This document shows positions 21,470 through 30,031 of a DNA stretch of 64,000 nt, in pieces. The notes below the pieces were generated by a model. It was given only the letters and a program-made list of their open reading frames with translations. It searched no databases and had not been told where the DNA came from. The position numbers were made by a program, and so were the translations under genes. This stretch comes from a virus, in IMG/VR virus record IMGVR_UViG_3300032246_001533, positions 1 through 64,000 of that record; one strand, 5' to 3'. Position 1 is the first letter of the stretch, and every line of letters begins with the position of its first letter.

Positions 21470-21475
21470 TATAAT
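21470..21475 (+). promoter_or_regulatory. Extended -10 promoter
   Basis: TGTTATAAT ends at 21475. GGGGG lies about 10 bases before the ATG at 21502. Confidence 0.6.
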
Positions 21476-21501
21476 TTAATCTATATAGGGGGTAGTAACT
21501 A

Positions 21502-21804
21502 ATGGCTACAACATCTAAACAAATGTTTATTGGGGCAGCAAGCCTTACAGACACAACGCTTTACACAGTTCCATCTTCAACAACTTCAGTAGTAACAGAA
21601 ATAGTTGTTGCAAATACAGCGGGGACAGCAGCAACATTTACAATTAATCTTAAAGGAACAGCTATGGCTGGAACTACAGCAATTGCAGCAAACTCAACAA
21701 CTGTAATTGATATTAAGCAAGTTCTAAATACAACAGAAACAATTACAGGCTCTGCATCTGCAACAACTGTTAAATTCTTTATTTCAGGAGTGGAGATCGC
21801 ATAA
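21502..21804 (+). CDS. Small beta-sandwich structural protein
   Basis: 100 residues. TLYTVPSSTTSVVTEIVVAN followed by TAGTAATFTINLKG and a FFISGVEIA end matches a compact beta domain widely found as small fibre or decoration proteins next to phage fibres. It ends in a TAATG overlap with the next gene. Confidence 0.65.
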   Translation: MATTSKQMFIGAASLTDTTLYTVPSSTTSVVTEIVVANTAGTAATFTINLKGTAMAGTTAIAANSTTVIDIKQVLNTTETITGSASATTVKFFISGVEIA

Positions 21805-23378
21805 TGTCACCAATCAGTCAATTTCCCGCAGCAAGCACAGGTAGTGAAGCGGTAACATATACATCTGGAACAACCGCACAACGTGCAGCATCTCCAACAG
21901 CAGGTTCAACATATTATAATACCACACTTGGTGAATTACAAATATTTCAAAATGGTATTTGGACAGCTCTTCAAATGCCAGCATTATCTAAAATTCCAAC
22001 AATTGTAAGTGTAACAGATAACGGCTCGGGAATTGCATATGGTTCAAATTCTTCTGTAACAATTGTTTATACTCAAAATCAAGAAGGTGGATTTGCTCCA
22101 AACTATACTGCAGTTTCAACTCCAGGCAGTATTACTCAAACTACAGCAATTTCAAACCCGTCAACTTCAAATAGCATAACTGTAAATGGATTAACATCAA
22201 ATACAAGCTATACCTTTACATTAACTGGTACAAATTCTTCTGGAGCAGGTGCTTCAGCAACAACAAATTCAATTTTAGCAACTTCTGTTCCACAAGCTCC
22301 ACAATCTACTTCTTACACTTCAATTACAGCAAATTCATTAACATTAAATTGGACAGCTGGAAATACAGGCGGTAAAGCAGTAACATATAGAATTAGAAAT
22401 ATGTCAACAAGTACAGATGTTACAACATCAAACACAACTTATAATTTTACAGGCCTATCTGGTGCTGTATATTTTAATATTTATGCAGTAAATGCAAATG
22501 GTGATTCTCTGCCACTTACAACAGAAACTCTTGTAATGGGTCCCTATACATTGCTGTCAACTGTAACTTCATCAACAACTTACACAGTCCCGTCTGGTAA
22601 AACACAACTTTCATTTTCAGCAATAGGATCGGGAGCAAATGGTTCTGCTGGAAATACAACTTCTGGAGGAGCAGGTGGCCGTGGCGGTGGTGCAGCAATT
22701 GTTTATAATTTTGCAGTCACACCTGGAGATCAATTTGTAATATCAATTCCAGGTTCGGGTGGCGGTACAACAACAGTAACTAAATCTGGTCAAGCAACGC
22801 TAATATCAGCTGGAGCAACAGTTTCAGTAGACAGCGCACAAACTTCAGGAAATCACGCAACCGCAAATCCTGGAACAGCTGGAACAGCTGGAAACAATGG
22901 TAATGGCCCAACAACAGGAACTGCTGGTGGTGCTGGTAATTCATTAACATATCCAACAACAATAACAAATATTTCAGGGAACCAAGCTGTAAACACAGGT
23001 TCAGGCGGTGGTGGCGGTGGTGGCGGAGGAGCATTTAACGAAGCACAAGTAACTGTAGTTAATGGCCCTTACACAGGATATGCTAGATATTATTCTTATC
23101 AATACTATACAACAAGTTACTATTTCTTAGCCTCATCTCTTAGCAATCCTTCATCAGGTGGAGCAGCAGGTGGAACAAATGCAGGAGCAGGTGGCGCAGG
23201 CGGAACAGGAATGTTTGTATCTGCAGGATCAATTGTTTCAGATACAGTTCAAGGCTCTAATGGAACAAACTATGGTGGTGGCGGAGGCGGATCTGGCGGT
23301 ATTTCCTCTGGAAAAACTTCTACAAATGCTGTAGGTGGAACAGGATCACAAGGGGTGGTGTATATTTATGGTAAATAA
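21804..23378 (+). CDS. Fibronectin-III and glycine-rich fibre protein
   Basis: 524 residues. An N-terminal attachment module (AAQRAASPT-like, GSTYYNTTLGELQIFQNGIW) is followed by two Fn3-like domains (about 65-245) and a C-terminal glycine-rich part with TYTVPSGKTQLSFSAIGSGA and long GGGG runs. The glycine-rich end resembles that of 18265-19101 and probably contacts a receptor. Confidence 0.75.
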   Translation: MSPISQFPAASTGSEAVTYTSGTTAQRAASPTAGSTYYNTTLGELQIFQNGIWTALQMPALSKIPTIVSVTDNGSGIAYGSNSSVTIVYTQNQEGGFAPNYTAVSTPGSITQTTAISNPSTSNSITVNGLTSNTSYTFTLTGTNSSGAGASATTNSILATSVPQAPQSTSYTSITANSLTLNWTAGNTGGKAVTYRIRNMSTSTDVTTSNTTYNFTGLSGAVYFNIYAVNANGDSLPLTTETLVMGPYTLLSTVTSSTTYTVPSGKTQLSFSAIGSGANGSAGNTTSGGAGGRGGGAAIVYNFAVTPGDQFVISIPGSGGGTTTVTKSGQATLISAGATVSVDSAQTSGNHATANPGTAGTAGNNGNGPTTGTAGGAGNSLTYPTTITNISGNQAVNTGSGGGGGGGGGAFNEAQVTVVNGPYTGYARYYSYQYYTTSYYFLASSLSNPSSGGAAGGTNAGAGGAGGTGMFVSAGSIVSDTVQGSNGTNYGGGGGGSGGISSGKTSTNAVGGTGSQGVVYIYGK

Positions 23379-23802
23379 TTTAACAAAAGAGAACGGACAT
23401 TTTGAAAATCATCCTTATGTTTTTTTAAATGAAAATAACGAAGTAATTTCTGTTTATTTGTTTGAAGAATGTGAGAGTCAAGATTTAATAAATCATGTAT
23501 CAGAACTCCTAGAGACAACAAATATAATTTCTTTATGTGAAAATTCTTCATATGATGGATCTTATACAGTTAGTCCAGGAATGAAATATGAAAATGAAAT
23601 GTTTTATGATGTAGCTCCATACCCATCATGGAAGAAATCTACAGAAGCGCCAGTTTGGGAAGCACCTATTGAAATTCCATCTGAAAACCACGATGAAGAC
23701 GGAAACGAAATAGAATGGCTTTGGGATGAAGAACACAAATGCTGGTCACGAGGCATATACATAGAAAATCCAAATAAAAACAATGGAGATAACAATGAAT
23801 GA
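23368..23802 (+). CDS. Small fibre-associated protein
   Basis: 144 residues. APYPSWKKSTEAPVWEAPIE and a LWDEEHKCW segment form a pattern I know from cyanophage and other marine phage fibre-linked proteins (PYPSW then W-x-x-P then W-D-E-x-x-x-x-W). It starts at ATG 23368 after GGGGTGGTG and overlaps the previous gene by 11 bases. Role unknown. Confidence 0.65.
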   Translation: MVNNLTKENGHFENHPYVFLNENNEVISVYLFEECESQDLINHVSELLETTNIISLCENSSYDGSYTVSPGMKYENEMFYDVAPYPSWKKSTEAPVWEAPIEIPSENHDEDGNEIEWLWDEEHKCWSRGIYIENPNKNNGDNNE

Positions 23803-24400
23803 GATTATAGTTAATTCAATATCAAAAACACAAGCGATTGCACTTAAACATTTTTTATCTAATGTTTATAACAATGTTAATATTTCTTTAAAGGTTAATA
23901 AAAATGTTAGATTTTCTGAATTAGAAAATAACATAGGTGTTATTGTTATAGTAAGAAACCCTCTAGATACAATTACAGACCAATATTATGGTCTGCTTGA
24001 AACTGCTACTTCAACAAGCAATAAACCAGATTTAGACTTCCTTTTAGAAAATTATATTGACTCTGTAAACAAACAAAACGCTCATAAAGAAATAGTTTTA
24101 TTTTTAACATATGATTTTGTAAAAAATATTTCAAAAGAAAATTCAAATTATGAAGAAAATAAAGCAAAATTAAAAGAAGCTATTGAAGAAAAATTTAATC
24201 TTAATACAACAAAAGATTTTAATATTATGGAATCAAGAAAAGTTGAAACAGAACAGTTTAAAGATGAAATTGGTAATTTAAGAAGTTTTTCAGTAAATGA
24301 AAGTGTTATAAATTCTATTAAATCTAAAATTGTTGAAAATGCATTGTATTTAGATGCAATGATTGCTTATAATGAAGCAATCTCTTTATCAAAAATATAG
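23795..24400 (+). CDS. Hypothetical protein at the head of the enzyme island
   Basis: 201 residues starting MNEIIVNSISKTQAIALKHF; GGAGATAACA just upstream sets the start at 23795. The segment IGVIVIVRNPLDTITDQYYG resembles the R-x-P-x-D core of sulfotransferases and related P-loop enzymes, but the usual phosphosulfate loop at the N-terminus (K-x-G-T/S-T/S) is not evident. It could be a degraded or diverged sulfotransferase. Low certainty about function, high about the gene. Confidence 0.65.
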   Translation: MNEIIVNSISKTQAIALKHFLSNVYNNVNISLKVNKNVRFSELENNIGVIVIVRNPLDTITDQYYGLLETATSTSNKPDLDFLLENYIDSVNKQNAHKEIVLFLTYDFVKNISKENSNYEENKAKLKEAIEEKFNLNTTKDFNIMESRKVETEQFKDEIGNLRSFSVNESVINSIKSKIVENALYLDAMIAYNEAISLSKI

Positions 24401-24412
24401 AAAAGAAATAAA

Positions 24413-25171
24413 ATGATTATACAAATAATAGGCCTGCCAGGTTCTGGTAAGACAACTCTTTCTATTGCCCTTAAAGATAGAATTAATGCCGTACATATTA
24501 ATGCCGACCAGGTTAGATCAACTATAAATTCAGATCTTGGCTTTGCAATAGAAGACCGCATTGAACACTCCCGACGAATGGGTGCCATGGCTAGAATGTT
24601 ATCTGGACAGGGCTTAAATGTTGTGGTAGACTTTGTATGCCCTACAAAAGAAACAAGAGAAGCATTTGGAAAACCAGATATTCTTGTATGGATGAAAACA
24701 ATTGAAGAAGGAAGATTTGAAGATACAAACAAGATGTTTGTAAGTCCCGAAGAATTTGATATTATATTTGATTCTCATCAAATGGATGAATATCAAAAAT
24801 CAACTTGGATTATTCAAAAATTTAATTTACACGATTGGTCTGCACCTACAACTTTGATGTTAGGCAGATATCAACCATGGCATGAAGGTCATCACGTTCT
24901 ATATGAAGAAGCGGGAAAGAGAACAAGTCAAGTTATGCTAGGTGTTAGAAATACATTTAACACAAGCCCTAAAGATCCACTTACATTTGATCAAGTAAAA
25001 GAATACATTGCAAAAGATGAATTTATGGATGGCTCAATGGTAGTTAAAATGCCTAACATTACTAATATTGTTTATGGACGTGATGTAGGCTATAAAATTG
25101 AACAGGTTAAACTTGGCGATGAAATTGAGGCTATATCTGCTACTCAAAAACGAAAAGAAATGGGGATTTAA
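24413..25171 (+). CDS. APS kinase-like / nucleotidyltransferase fusion
   Basis: 252 residues with two domains. Residues 1-125: Walker A GLPGSGKTT (7-15), NADQVR (30-35), INSDLGFAIEDRIEHSRR (38-55) and a VVVDFVCP strand, the signature order of adenylylsulfate kinase (CysC), which makes PAPS. Residues 145-252: GRYQPWHEGHH (151-161) and ISATQKR (241-247) are the HxGH and ISxxxxR motifs of nucleotidylyltransferases. The second domain looks more NMN-adenylyltransferase-like than ATP-sulfurylase-like. It is followed by DUF2061 and a sulfotransferase, which supports a sulfate-activation role. Confidence 0.8.
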   Translation: MIIQIIGLPGSGKTTLSIALKDRINAVHINADQVRSTINSDLGFAIEDRIEHSRRMGAMARMLSGQGLNVVVDFVCPTKETREAFGKPDILVWMKTIEEGRFEDTNKMFVSPEEFDIIFDSHQMDEYQKSTWIIQKFNLHDWSAPTTLMLGRYQPWHEGHHVLYEEAGKRTSQVMLGVRNTFNTSPKDPLTFDQVKEYIAKDEFMDGSMVVKMPNITNIVYGRDVGYKIEQVKLGDEIEAISATQKRKEMGI

Positions 25172-25374
25172 TGAAAGTAACTAAATCACGTTCGTTTACA
25201 AAATCTTTAACTTATAGGGTTTTTGGCACAGTATCTTCTTGGGCTGTTGTGTATGCTATTACTGGAAAAGGATCTCTAGCTACCCTAGTAGCATTTTGGG
25301 AAACAGTAGTAAAAGTTGCTATTTATTATATACATGAACGTGTATGGAATGGTATTAATTGGGGTAGAAAATGA
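25171..25374 (+). CDS. DUF2061 membrane protein
   Basis: 67 residues: KSRSFTKSLTYRVFGTVSSW then two hydrophobic stretches and KVAIYYIHERVWNGINWGR. The KSRS-x5-T/S-x-R and YY-x-HER-x-W motifs are those of DUF2061. In bacteria this small two-helix inner membrane protein is often found beside sulfate activation genes. Here its ATG overlaps the stop of the APS kinase gene and its stop overlaps the sulfotransferase start, so the three are translationally coupled. Confidence 0.9.
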   Translation: MKVTKSRSFTKSLTYRVFGTVSSWAVVYAITGKGSLATLVAFWETVVKVAIYYIHERVWNGINWGRK

Positions 25375-26033
25375 TTTATTCTCCCGACCACAATTTTTTA
25401 CTTTTAAAAAATAGAAAAGTCGGGGGATCTTCATTAGAAGTTGAGCTTTCAAAAGTCCTACCTAGTAACGCAATAATAACTCCAATCAATGGAGAAACAA
25501 ATATTTGGGATACAAAACCAAAAGACCATAATGAAAGAAATTATGGCAAAAATTTTTTTAATCATATAAAATACAATCAAATTGAAAAAATATTGGATTT
25601 ATCAAATGTTAAGACATATGTTTTTGTAAGACATCCGTATAACTCTGTACTATCTCATTTTTTTCAACATATTTGGTTTTTTCACCAAGATATAGTTTGG
25701 GATAAACTTTTAGAAAATGAAAAAAATGATTTAATTAAAAAATATTTTAATGATGAATTTTTTAAATGGTTTAGAGGAGATAAATATCTTTATTTAGATA
25801 AAAATACAAACACTGTATTAGTAGATAAAATATTGTATTATGAAAATGGTATAGAAAATGAAATTAATCCAATTTTAAAATTACATAACATACCTAAAAT
25901 ACAATTAAATTCATTTGAAAAAGCTCACAGACCAAAAGAAATAAATGTCAAAGATGTTTTTAAAGAAGAGCACCTAGAAAAAATAAGAAAGGAATGGTGG
26001 TGGGAGTTTGAAAATTTAAACTACCAACCTTAA
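25371..26033 (+). CDS. Sulfotransferase
   Basis: 220 residues. KVGGSSLE (16-23) is the 5'-phosphosulfate binding loop. YVFVRHPYNSVLSHF (83-97) is the 3'-phosphate binding motif with R87 and S92. Both are in the right order and place for PAPS-dependent sulfotransferases of the Sulfotransfer_2 type. The acceptor is unknown; a glycan on the phage fibre or host surface is most likely from context. Start overlaps the DUF2061 stop by 4 bases. Confidence 0.85.
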   Translation: MIYSPDHNFLLLKNRKVGGSSLEVELSKVLPSNAIITPINGETNIWDTKPKDHNERNYGKNFFNHIKYNQIEKILDLSNVKTYVFVRHPYNSVLSHFFQHIWFFHQDIVWDKLLENEKNDLIKKYFNDEFFKWFRGDKYLYLDKNTNTVLVDKILYYENGIENEINPILKLHNIPKIQLNSFEKAHRPKEINVKDVFKEEHLEKIRKEWWWEFENLNYQP

Positions 26034-26034
26034 T

Positions 26035-26775
26035 ATGAAAAAAATATTAGTTATAATGCCAGTGTATAATCAAGAAAGGCTTTTAAAAAGATCAATATAT
26101 AGTGTGCTTGAACAAACACATACAAATTTTACACTTGTGATTATAAATGATGGTTCAACAGACAATACTGGTGCAGAAGCTGATAAATTTTTATATGATC
26201 GAAGGGTAAAAGTAATTCACAATAAAGAAAATTATGGATGTTATTATTCAAGAAATTTAGGTTTAAACTTTATGAAAACAGATGAATATGATTTTTTTAC
26301 AATACAAGATTCTGATGATTTTTCTCAACCAGATAGATTTGAAAAAATTTTAAATGTTTTTGAATCTGATAATAATTTTATATCTGTTTATAATTATTAT
26401 TTAAGATTTGGAAAAGAAGCTCCAAAATGGCACAACAAACCCTTTGAAGCTATTCCCGATTTAGCTCATGCTTTTTTTACAAAAAATGTTTTTAAAAAAT
26501 TAGGTTATTTTGATAATATAGATTTTGCTGCAGATCAAGAATACTGGGAAAGAGCAAGAGCACTTTGTCATATAAATCCGTCTCATATTTATTTAATAAA
26601 TGAAGTTTTATATTATGCAGAAATGACGGGTAATAATATGATTCTAAAATATGACAATGATATGAGAGAAAAATATAGGCAAAAATGGAGACCTGAAGTA
26701 AAAAAAATGGAAATTAATCAAAATTTTTATAGACCATTTTTTGAAATAAAAGATATTGTAAAATGGAAACCATAA
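26035..26775 (+). CDS. Glycosyltransferase family 2
   Basis: 246 residues. MPVYNQERLLKRSIYSVLEQ (8-27), then LVIINDGSTDN and a DSDDFSQPDRF motif that gives the DxD metal site. It has the compact GT-A fold of GT2 enzymes. It begins one base past the sulfotransferase stop. Sugar and acceptor unknown. Confidence 0.88.
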   Translation: MKKILVIMPVYNQERLLKRSIYSVLEQTHTNFTLVIINDGSTDNTGAEADKFLYDRRVKVIHNKENYGCYYSRNLGLNFMKTDEYDFFTIQDSDDFSQPDRFEKILNVFESDNNFISVYNYYLRFGKEAPKWHNKPFEAIPDLAHAFFTKNVFKKLGYFDNIDFAADQEYWERARALCHINPSHIYLINEVLYYAEMTGNNMILKYDNDMREKYRQKWRPEVKKMEINQNFYRPFFEIKDIVKWKP

Positions 26776-26963
26776 CTCAACTTTTTGTGGGAGGAACAGG
26801 AAGAAGCGGTACAACAATATTGCTTGAATACCTAAACCAAAGCTTTCTAGTAAATGCATCAAAATGGCAAAATATAGATGATTTTAAAAAGTTTAATAAA
26901 ATGTATAACAAAATATTAAATGATTTAAAAGATAATAATATATATATTGAGAAATATTATTAA
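26763..26963 (+). pseudogene. Truncated sulfotransferase (N-terminal P-loop only)
   Basis: 66 residues: METITQLFVGGTGRSGTTIL, then YLNQSF. GTGRSGTTIL is the 5'-phosphosulfate loop of Sulfotransfer_3 enzymes, but the chain stops where a usual enzyme would go on for 200 more residues and there is no R-x-P-x-D/S motif. The next gene starts right after. Probably a remnant of a second sulfotransferase cut by the insertion of the DXD glycosyltransferase gene. A short functional peptide is less likely. Confidence 0.65.
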
Positions 26964-26964
26964 A

Positions 26965-27633
26965 ATGATTCCTAAAATAATTTGGCAAACATATGAGTTA
27001 GAACACAAAAACCTTCCAAAAAAAGCAAAAAATTTTTCTTCATCCTGGCAGCATTTAAACCCAGACTGGGATTACGTATATGTTTCGGAAAAAAATAGGT
27101 TAAATTTTGTTAAAGAATATTTTGGAGAAGAGTGGTATACTATATATAAATCTTACAAGATTAATGTCATGAGGGCAGATTTATGGAGATATATGTGTTT
27201 ATATATTAAAGGTGGCCTGTACTCCGATCTAGACATTGTTTGTAAAAAACCAATAGAAAGCTGGTTAAATCTAGATACTGGATTTATGTTTTCTGAAGAA
27301 CCAAACAACCCAGGCTACACACAAATGATTTTTGCATCAGAACCTAAAAATGTTTTTTTAAAAAATATATTAGATGCAATTAAAGAACAATATTATAAAA
27401 AAAATATATATAGCAATTTAATAGATGCAGAATCTAAAGAAGTAGGATATATTGTTTTTACAAATTCTATATTAAAAACAATTAATTCAGGTGAAAAAAA
27501 TTTTATAGCATTTTTGGGTAAAGATGCAGAGCAAATACACTATAATTGCATTAAACATTACAGAGCAGGAAACACAGAAGTCTTTGGAAAAAAATATAAA
27601 CAATGGCAAAAGGAAATGGAGCAATATGTTTAA
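26965..27633 (+). CDS. DXD-type glycosyltransferase (GT32-like)
   Basis: 222 residues. MIPKIIWQTY at the start and MRADLWRYMCLYIKGGLYSD followed by LD (69-90) form the DXD sugar-binding domain of the Och1/GT32 family; D88 and D90 bind the metal and nucleotide sugar. The start is ATG 26965, one base past the stop of the fragment. It probably adds a hexose to a glycan. Confidence 0.88.
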   Translation: MIPKIIWQTYELEHKNLPKKAKNFSSSWQHLNPDWDYVYVSEKNRLNFVKEYFGEEWYTIYKSYKINVMRADLWRYMCLYIKGGLYSDLDIVCKKPIESWLNLDTGFMFSEEPNNPGYTQMIFASEPKNVFLKNILDAIKEQYYKKNIYSNLIDAESKEVGYIVFTNSILKTINSGEKNFIAFLGKDAEQIHYNCIKHYRAGNTEVFGKKYKQWQKEMEQYV

Positions 27634-28324
27634 GAAAAAACAAGAAGTTTTAAAAATAGAATATGAAAATAAATTTTTATGGATGCCACCAATATCTCCA
27701 GCAAAATCCGTTGTGCCAGATTGGTATAAAAGCATATTACCAGTAAGCAATGATATAAAACAGTTACCAATTGCTCCAAATGTAAAATCATGCATCCCAT
27801 TTTTAGATTCTTTAACAATTGGCTACGTTGTTCCATTGCCAATGGATATTGCTGTAAGAATAGATGAAGAGGGTTTTCCAATAATTAGTTGGGAAATGAA
27901 TGATCATAAAATAGTTGGTGCAAGAACTGGAGATGAAGCTCCAATACCAACACCAGCTGGTTTTGATGATACGCATTTTGTTTGGTCAACAATATCTGCA
28001 TTCCAATTACCAAAAGGATATAGTGCAGTAATAACGCACCCATTAAATAGACATGATCTACCATTTATGACACTTTCTGGAGTAGTAGATGCAGATGCAA
28101 TTATGCATGAAGGAAGTATTCCTTTTTATATTAAAAAGGGTTTTGAGGGTTTAATAAAAATGGGAACACCAATGTTTCAAGTAATTCCATTTAAAAGAGA
28201 AGATTGGCAAATTGAAGAGAAAAAAGGTTTATTTGAAATTGGATCAGCTAATGGCGCCAGAAATAAATTCTACACACTTGGAGGGTATAAAAAGTTTCAA
28301 TGGAAGAGAAAGAGTTATAATTGA
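27626..28324 (+). CDS. Conserved phage protein of unknown function
   Basis: 232 residues from ATG 27626 (MFKKKQEVLKIEYENKFLWM). PPISPAKSVVPDWYKS and SCIPFLDSLTIGYVVPLPMD are striking conserved-looking stretches that I associate with unnamed marine-phage proteins. The middle is rich in His and Asp (THFVWS, ITHPLNRHDLPF). A beta-rich enzyme or binding protein is possible. It overlaps both neighbours, so it is part of the island operon. Confidence 0.7.
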   Translation: MFKKKQEVLKIEYENKFLWMPPISPAKSVVPDWYKSILPVSNDIKQLPIAPNVKSCIPFLDSLTIGYVVPLPMDIAVRIDEEGFPIISWEMNDHKIVGARTGDEAPIPTPAGFDDTHFVWSTISAFQLPKGYSAVITHPLNRHDLPFMTLSGVVDADAIMHEGSIPFYIKKGFEGLIKMGTPMFQVIPFKREDWQIEEKKGLFEIGSANGARNKFYTLGGYKKFQWKRKSYN

Positions 28325-29319
28325 ACCTAGTTGAAAAAGCAGTTAAAAATGGTGGAAAGCTTGTTCCATTAACAATATCTACAGGTGGTACGGGTTTAAT
28401 GAATCCCGCTGTTTTTGTAGATGATAATGATGAAATTTTAGTTAATCTAAGACACGTAAACTATACGCTATATCATTCTGAAAGAGATCAAATGTTTCCT
28501 AGCCCTTGGGGCCCTTTAGCGTATTTACATCCAGAAAAAGATATGAAGTTAAAAACAACAAATTACCTTATGAGATTAAATGAAGATTTAAGTGTTAAAA
28601 ATTCATGTTTAATAAATACTAAAGATTTAGATATAGAGCCAAAGTGGGAATTTCATGGATTAGAAGATGCTCGTCTTGTAAAATGGGAAAATAAATATTA
28701 TATAACTGGTGTAAGAAGAGATACAACAGATCACGGACAAGGAAGAATGGAGTTGTCTGAGATTGAAATTGATAAAGAAAATTGGTCTGCAAAAGAAATA
28801 TCAAGATTAAGAATTCCAGCTCCAGGAGCAGATTCATCATATTGTGAAAAAAATTGGATGCCAGTTTTAGACATGCCATATCATTATATTAAATGGAGTT
28901 CTCCAACAGAACTTGTTAAAACATATCCAGAATTACCTGCAAGATGTGAACAAGTTAAATTAAAAGAAAGTTTAAAATCACCGACTGATTTAAGAGGCGG
29001 GTCCCATGTTGTGCCCTGGAAAGATTATTATATTGCTATTACTCATGAAGTTGATTTATATAAAAACTATCTTAATCAAAAAGACGGAACCTATAGACAT
29101 AGACTCTGCGTATGGGATAAAGATTTTAACTTGGTTGCTATAACACCAGAAAACTTTTCTTTCCTAGATGCTAGAATTGAATTTGTGGCAGGAGCAGCAA
29201 TACACAAAGGAGATTTGTTGATTTCTTTTGGATTTCAAGATAATGCAGCATTTGTTTTAAAAGTTCCAAATACAGTAGTTGAAGAAATGATTCAGAAAGC
29301 AATTGCTTATGCTACATGA
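28321..29319 (+). CDS. GH130/GH43-like five-bladed beta-propeller enzyme
   Basis: 332 residues with TTG start at 28321 overlapping the previous stop. EFHGLEDARLVKWENKYYIT (about 102-121) is the G-x-E-D-x-R motif of GH130 mannoside phosphorylases. STGGTGLMNPAVF near the N-terminus and RGGSHVVPWKDYYIAITHEV later give other propeller blades. GH130 enzymes split beta-mannosides with phosphate. The presence in a glycan island is consistent, but the reaction here is not proven; the catalytic Asp cannot be confirmed by eye. Confidence 0.7.
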   Translation: MNLVEKAVKNGGKLVPLTISTGGTGLMNPAVFVDDNDEILVNLRHVNYTLYHSERDQMFPSPWGPLAYLHPEKDMKLKTTNYLMRLNEDLSVKNSCLINTKDLDIEPKWEFHGLEDARLVKWENKYYITGVRRDTTDHGQGRMELSEIEIDKENWSAKEISRLRIPAPGADSSYCEKNWMPVLDMPYHYIKWSSPTELVKTYPELPARCEQVKLKESLKSPTDLRGGSHVVPWKDYYIAITHEVDLYKNYLNQKDGTYRHRLCVWDKDFNLVAITPENFSFLDARIEFVAGAAIHKGDLLISFGFQDNAAFVLKVPNTVVEEMIQKAIAYAT

Positions 29320-30031
29320 CCCATTCTTTCCACAACATACCGAATTACAAATATCAGATAACCCTATAGGAACTTTTTTTTTACCATCAGATGCTCCTAA
29401 TGATGAAATACTTAATGCTATAAAAAATGGAAATGTTTATCAAGAAGATATTATAAGTGAATTTGTTTTTTATGTAAAGCCAGAATCTACTGCTATTGAT
29501 TTAGGTTCAAATATTGGACAAATGACAATAGCTCTATCAAAATTAGTTGGAAAAAATGGTAAAGTAATTTCTGTTGAACCAGATCCATTTTTATTTTATA
29601 TTTTAAATAAAAATATAATAAAAAATAAATGTTTTAACTGTAATGCATATTCTATGTGTGCATGGGATTCTTCAGAAATAAATTTGCCATATCCAGATCC
29701 AAATTTATCAAGATTTGAAAGCCTTGGTTCTTATGGGGTGTCTTTTAACAAACAAACAAATAGGATGTTGCCCGCAGTTGCTTTAGATGATTTAAATTTA
29801 AAAAATGTAAGTTTTATAAAAATAGATATACAAGGATCAGAATTACACGCTTTGCGTGGATTAAAACAAACAATATTAAAATTTAAACCAACAATATTAG
29901 TTGAATATGAACCAATTTTTAATTCTGATTTTAAAATATCTTGGGACGACTATGAAAATTTTATAAATGAAATAAATTACAAAATAGTAAAATGGATAGA
30001 TAATTGGAATTTTATAATGGAGAGTAATTAA
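29309..30031 (+). CDS. FkbM family methyltransferase
   Basis: About 240 residues from ATG 29309. AIDLGSNIGQMTIALSKLVG is the SAM-binding motif I, VISVEPDPFLFYIL motif II, and SFIKIDIQGSELHALRGLK the FkbM signature. FkbM enzymes O-methylate sugars or small molecules. In this island it would cap a glycan. It overlaps the preceding gene by 11 bases. Confidence 0.88.
   Translation: MLHDPFFPQHTELQISDNPIGTFFLPSDAPNDEILNAIKNGNVYQEDIISEFVFYVKPESTAIDLGSNIGQMTIALSKLVGKNGKVISVEPDPFLFYILNKNIIKNKCFNCNAYSMCAWDSSEINLPYPDPNLSRFESLGSYGVSFNKQTNRMLPAVALDDLNLKNVSFIKIDIQGSELHALRGLKQTILKFKPTILVEYEPIFNSDFKISWDDYENFINEINYKIVKWIDNWNFIMESN

Noticed and set aside
27524-27625. Longer start for the gene ending at 28324
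   Set aside because: The extra part is the end of the DXD glycosyltransferase gene in another frame; ATG 27626 has the usual short overlap.
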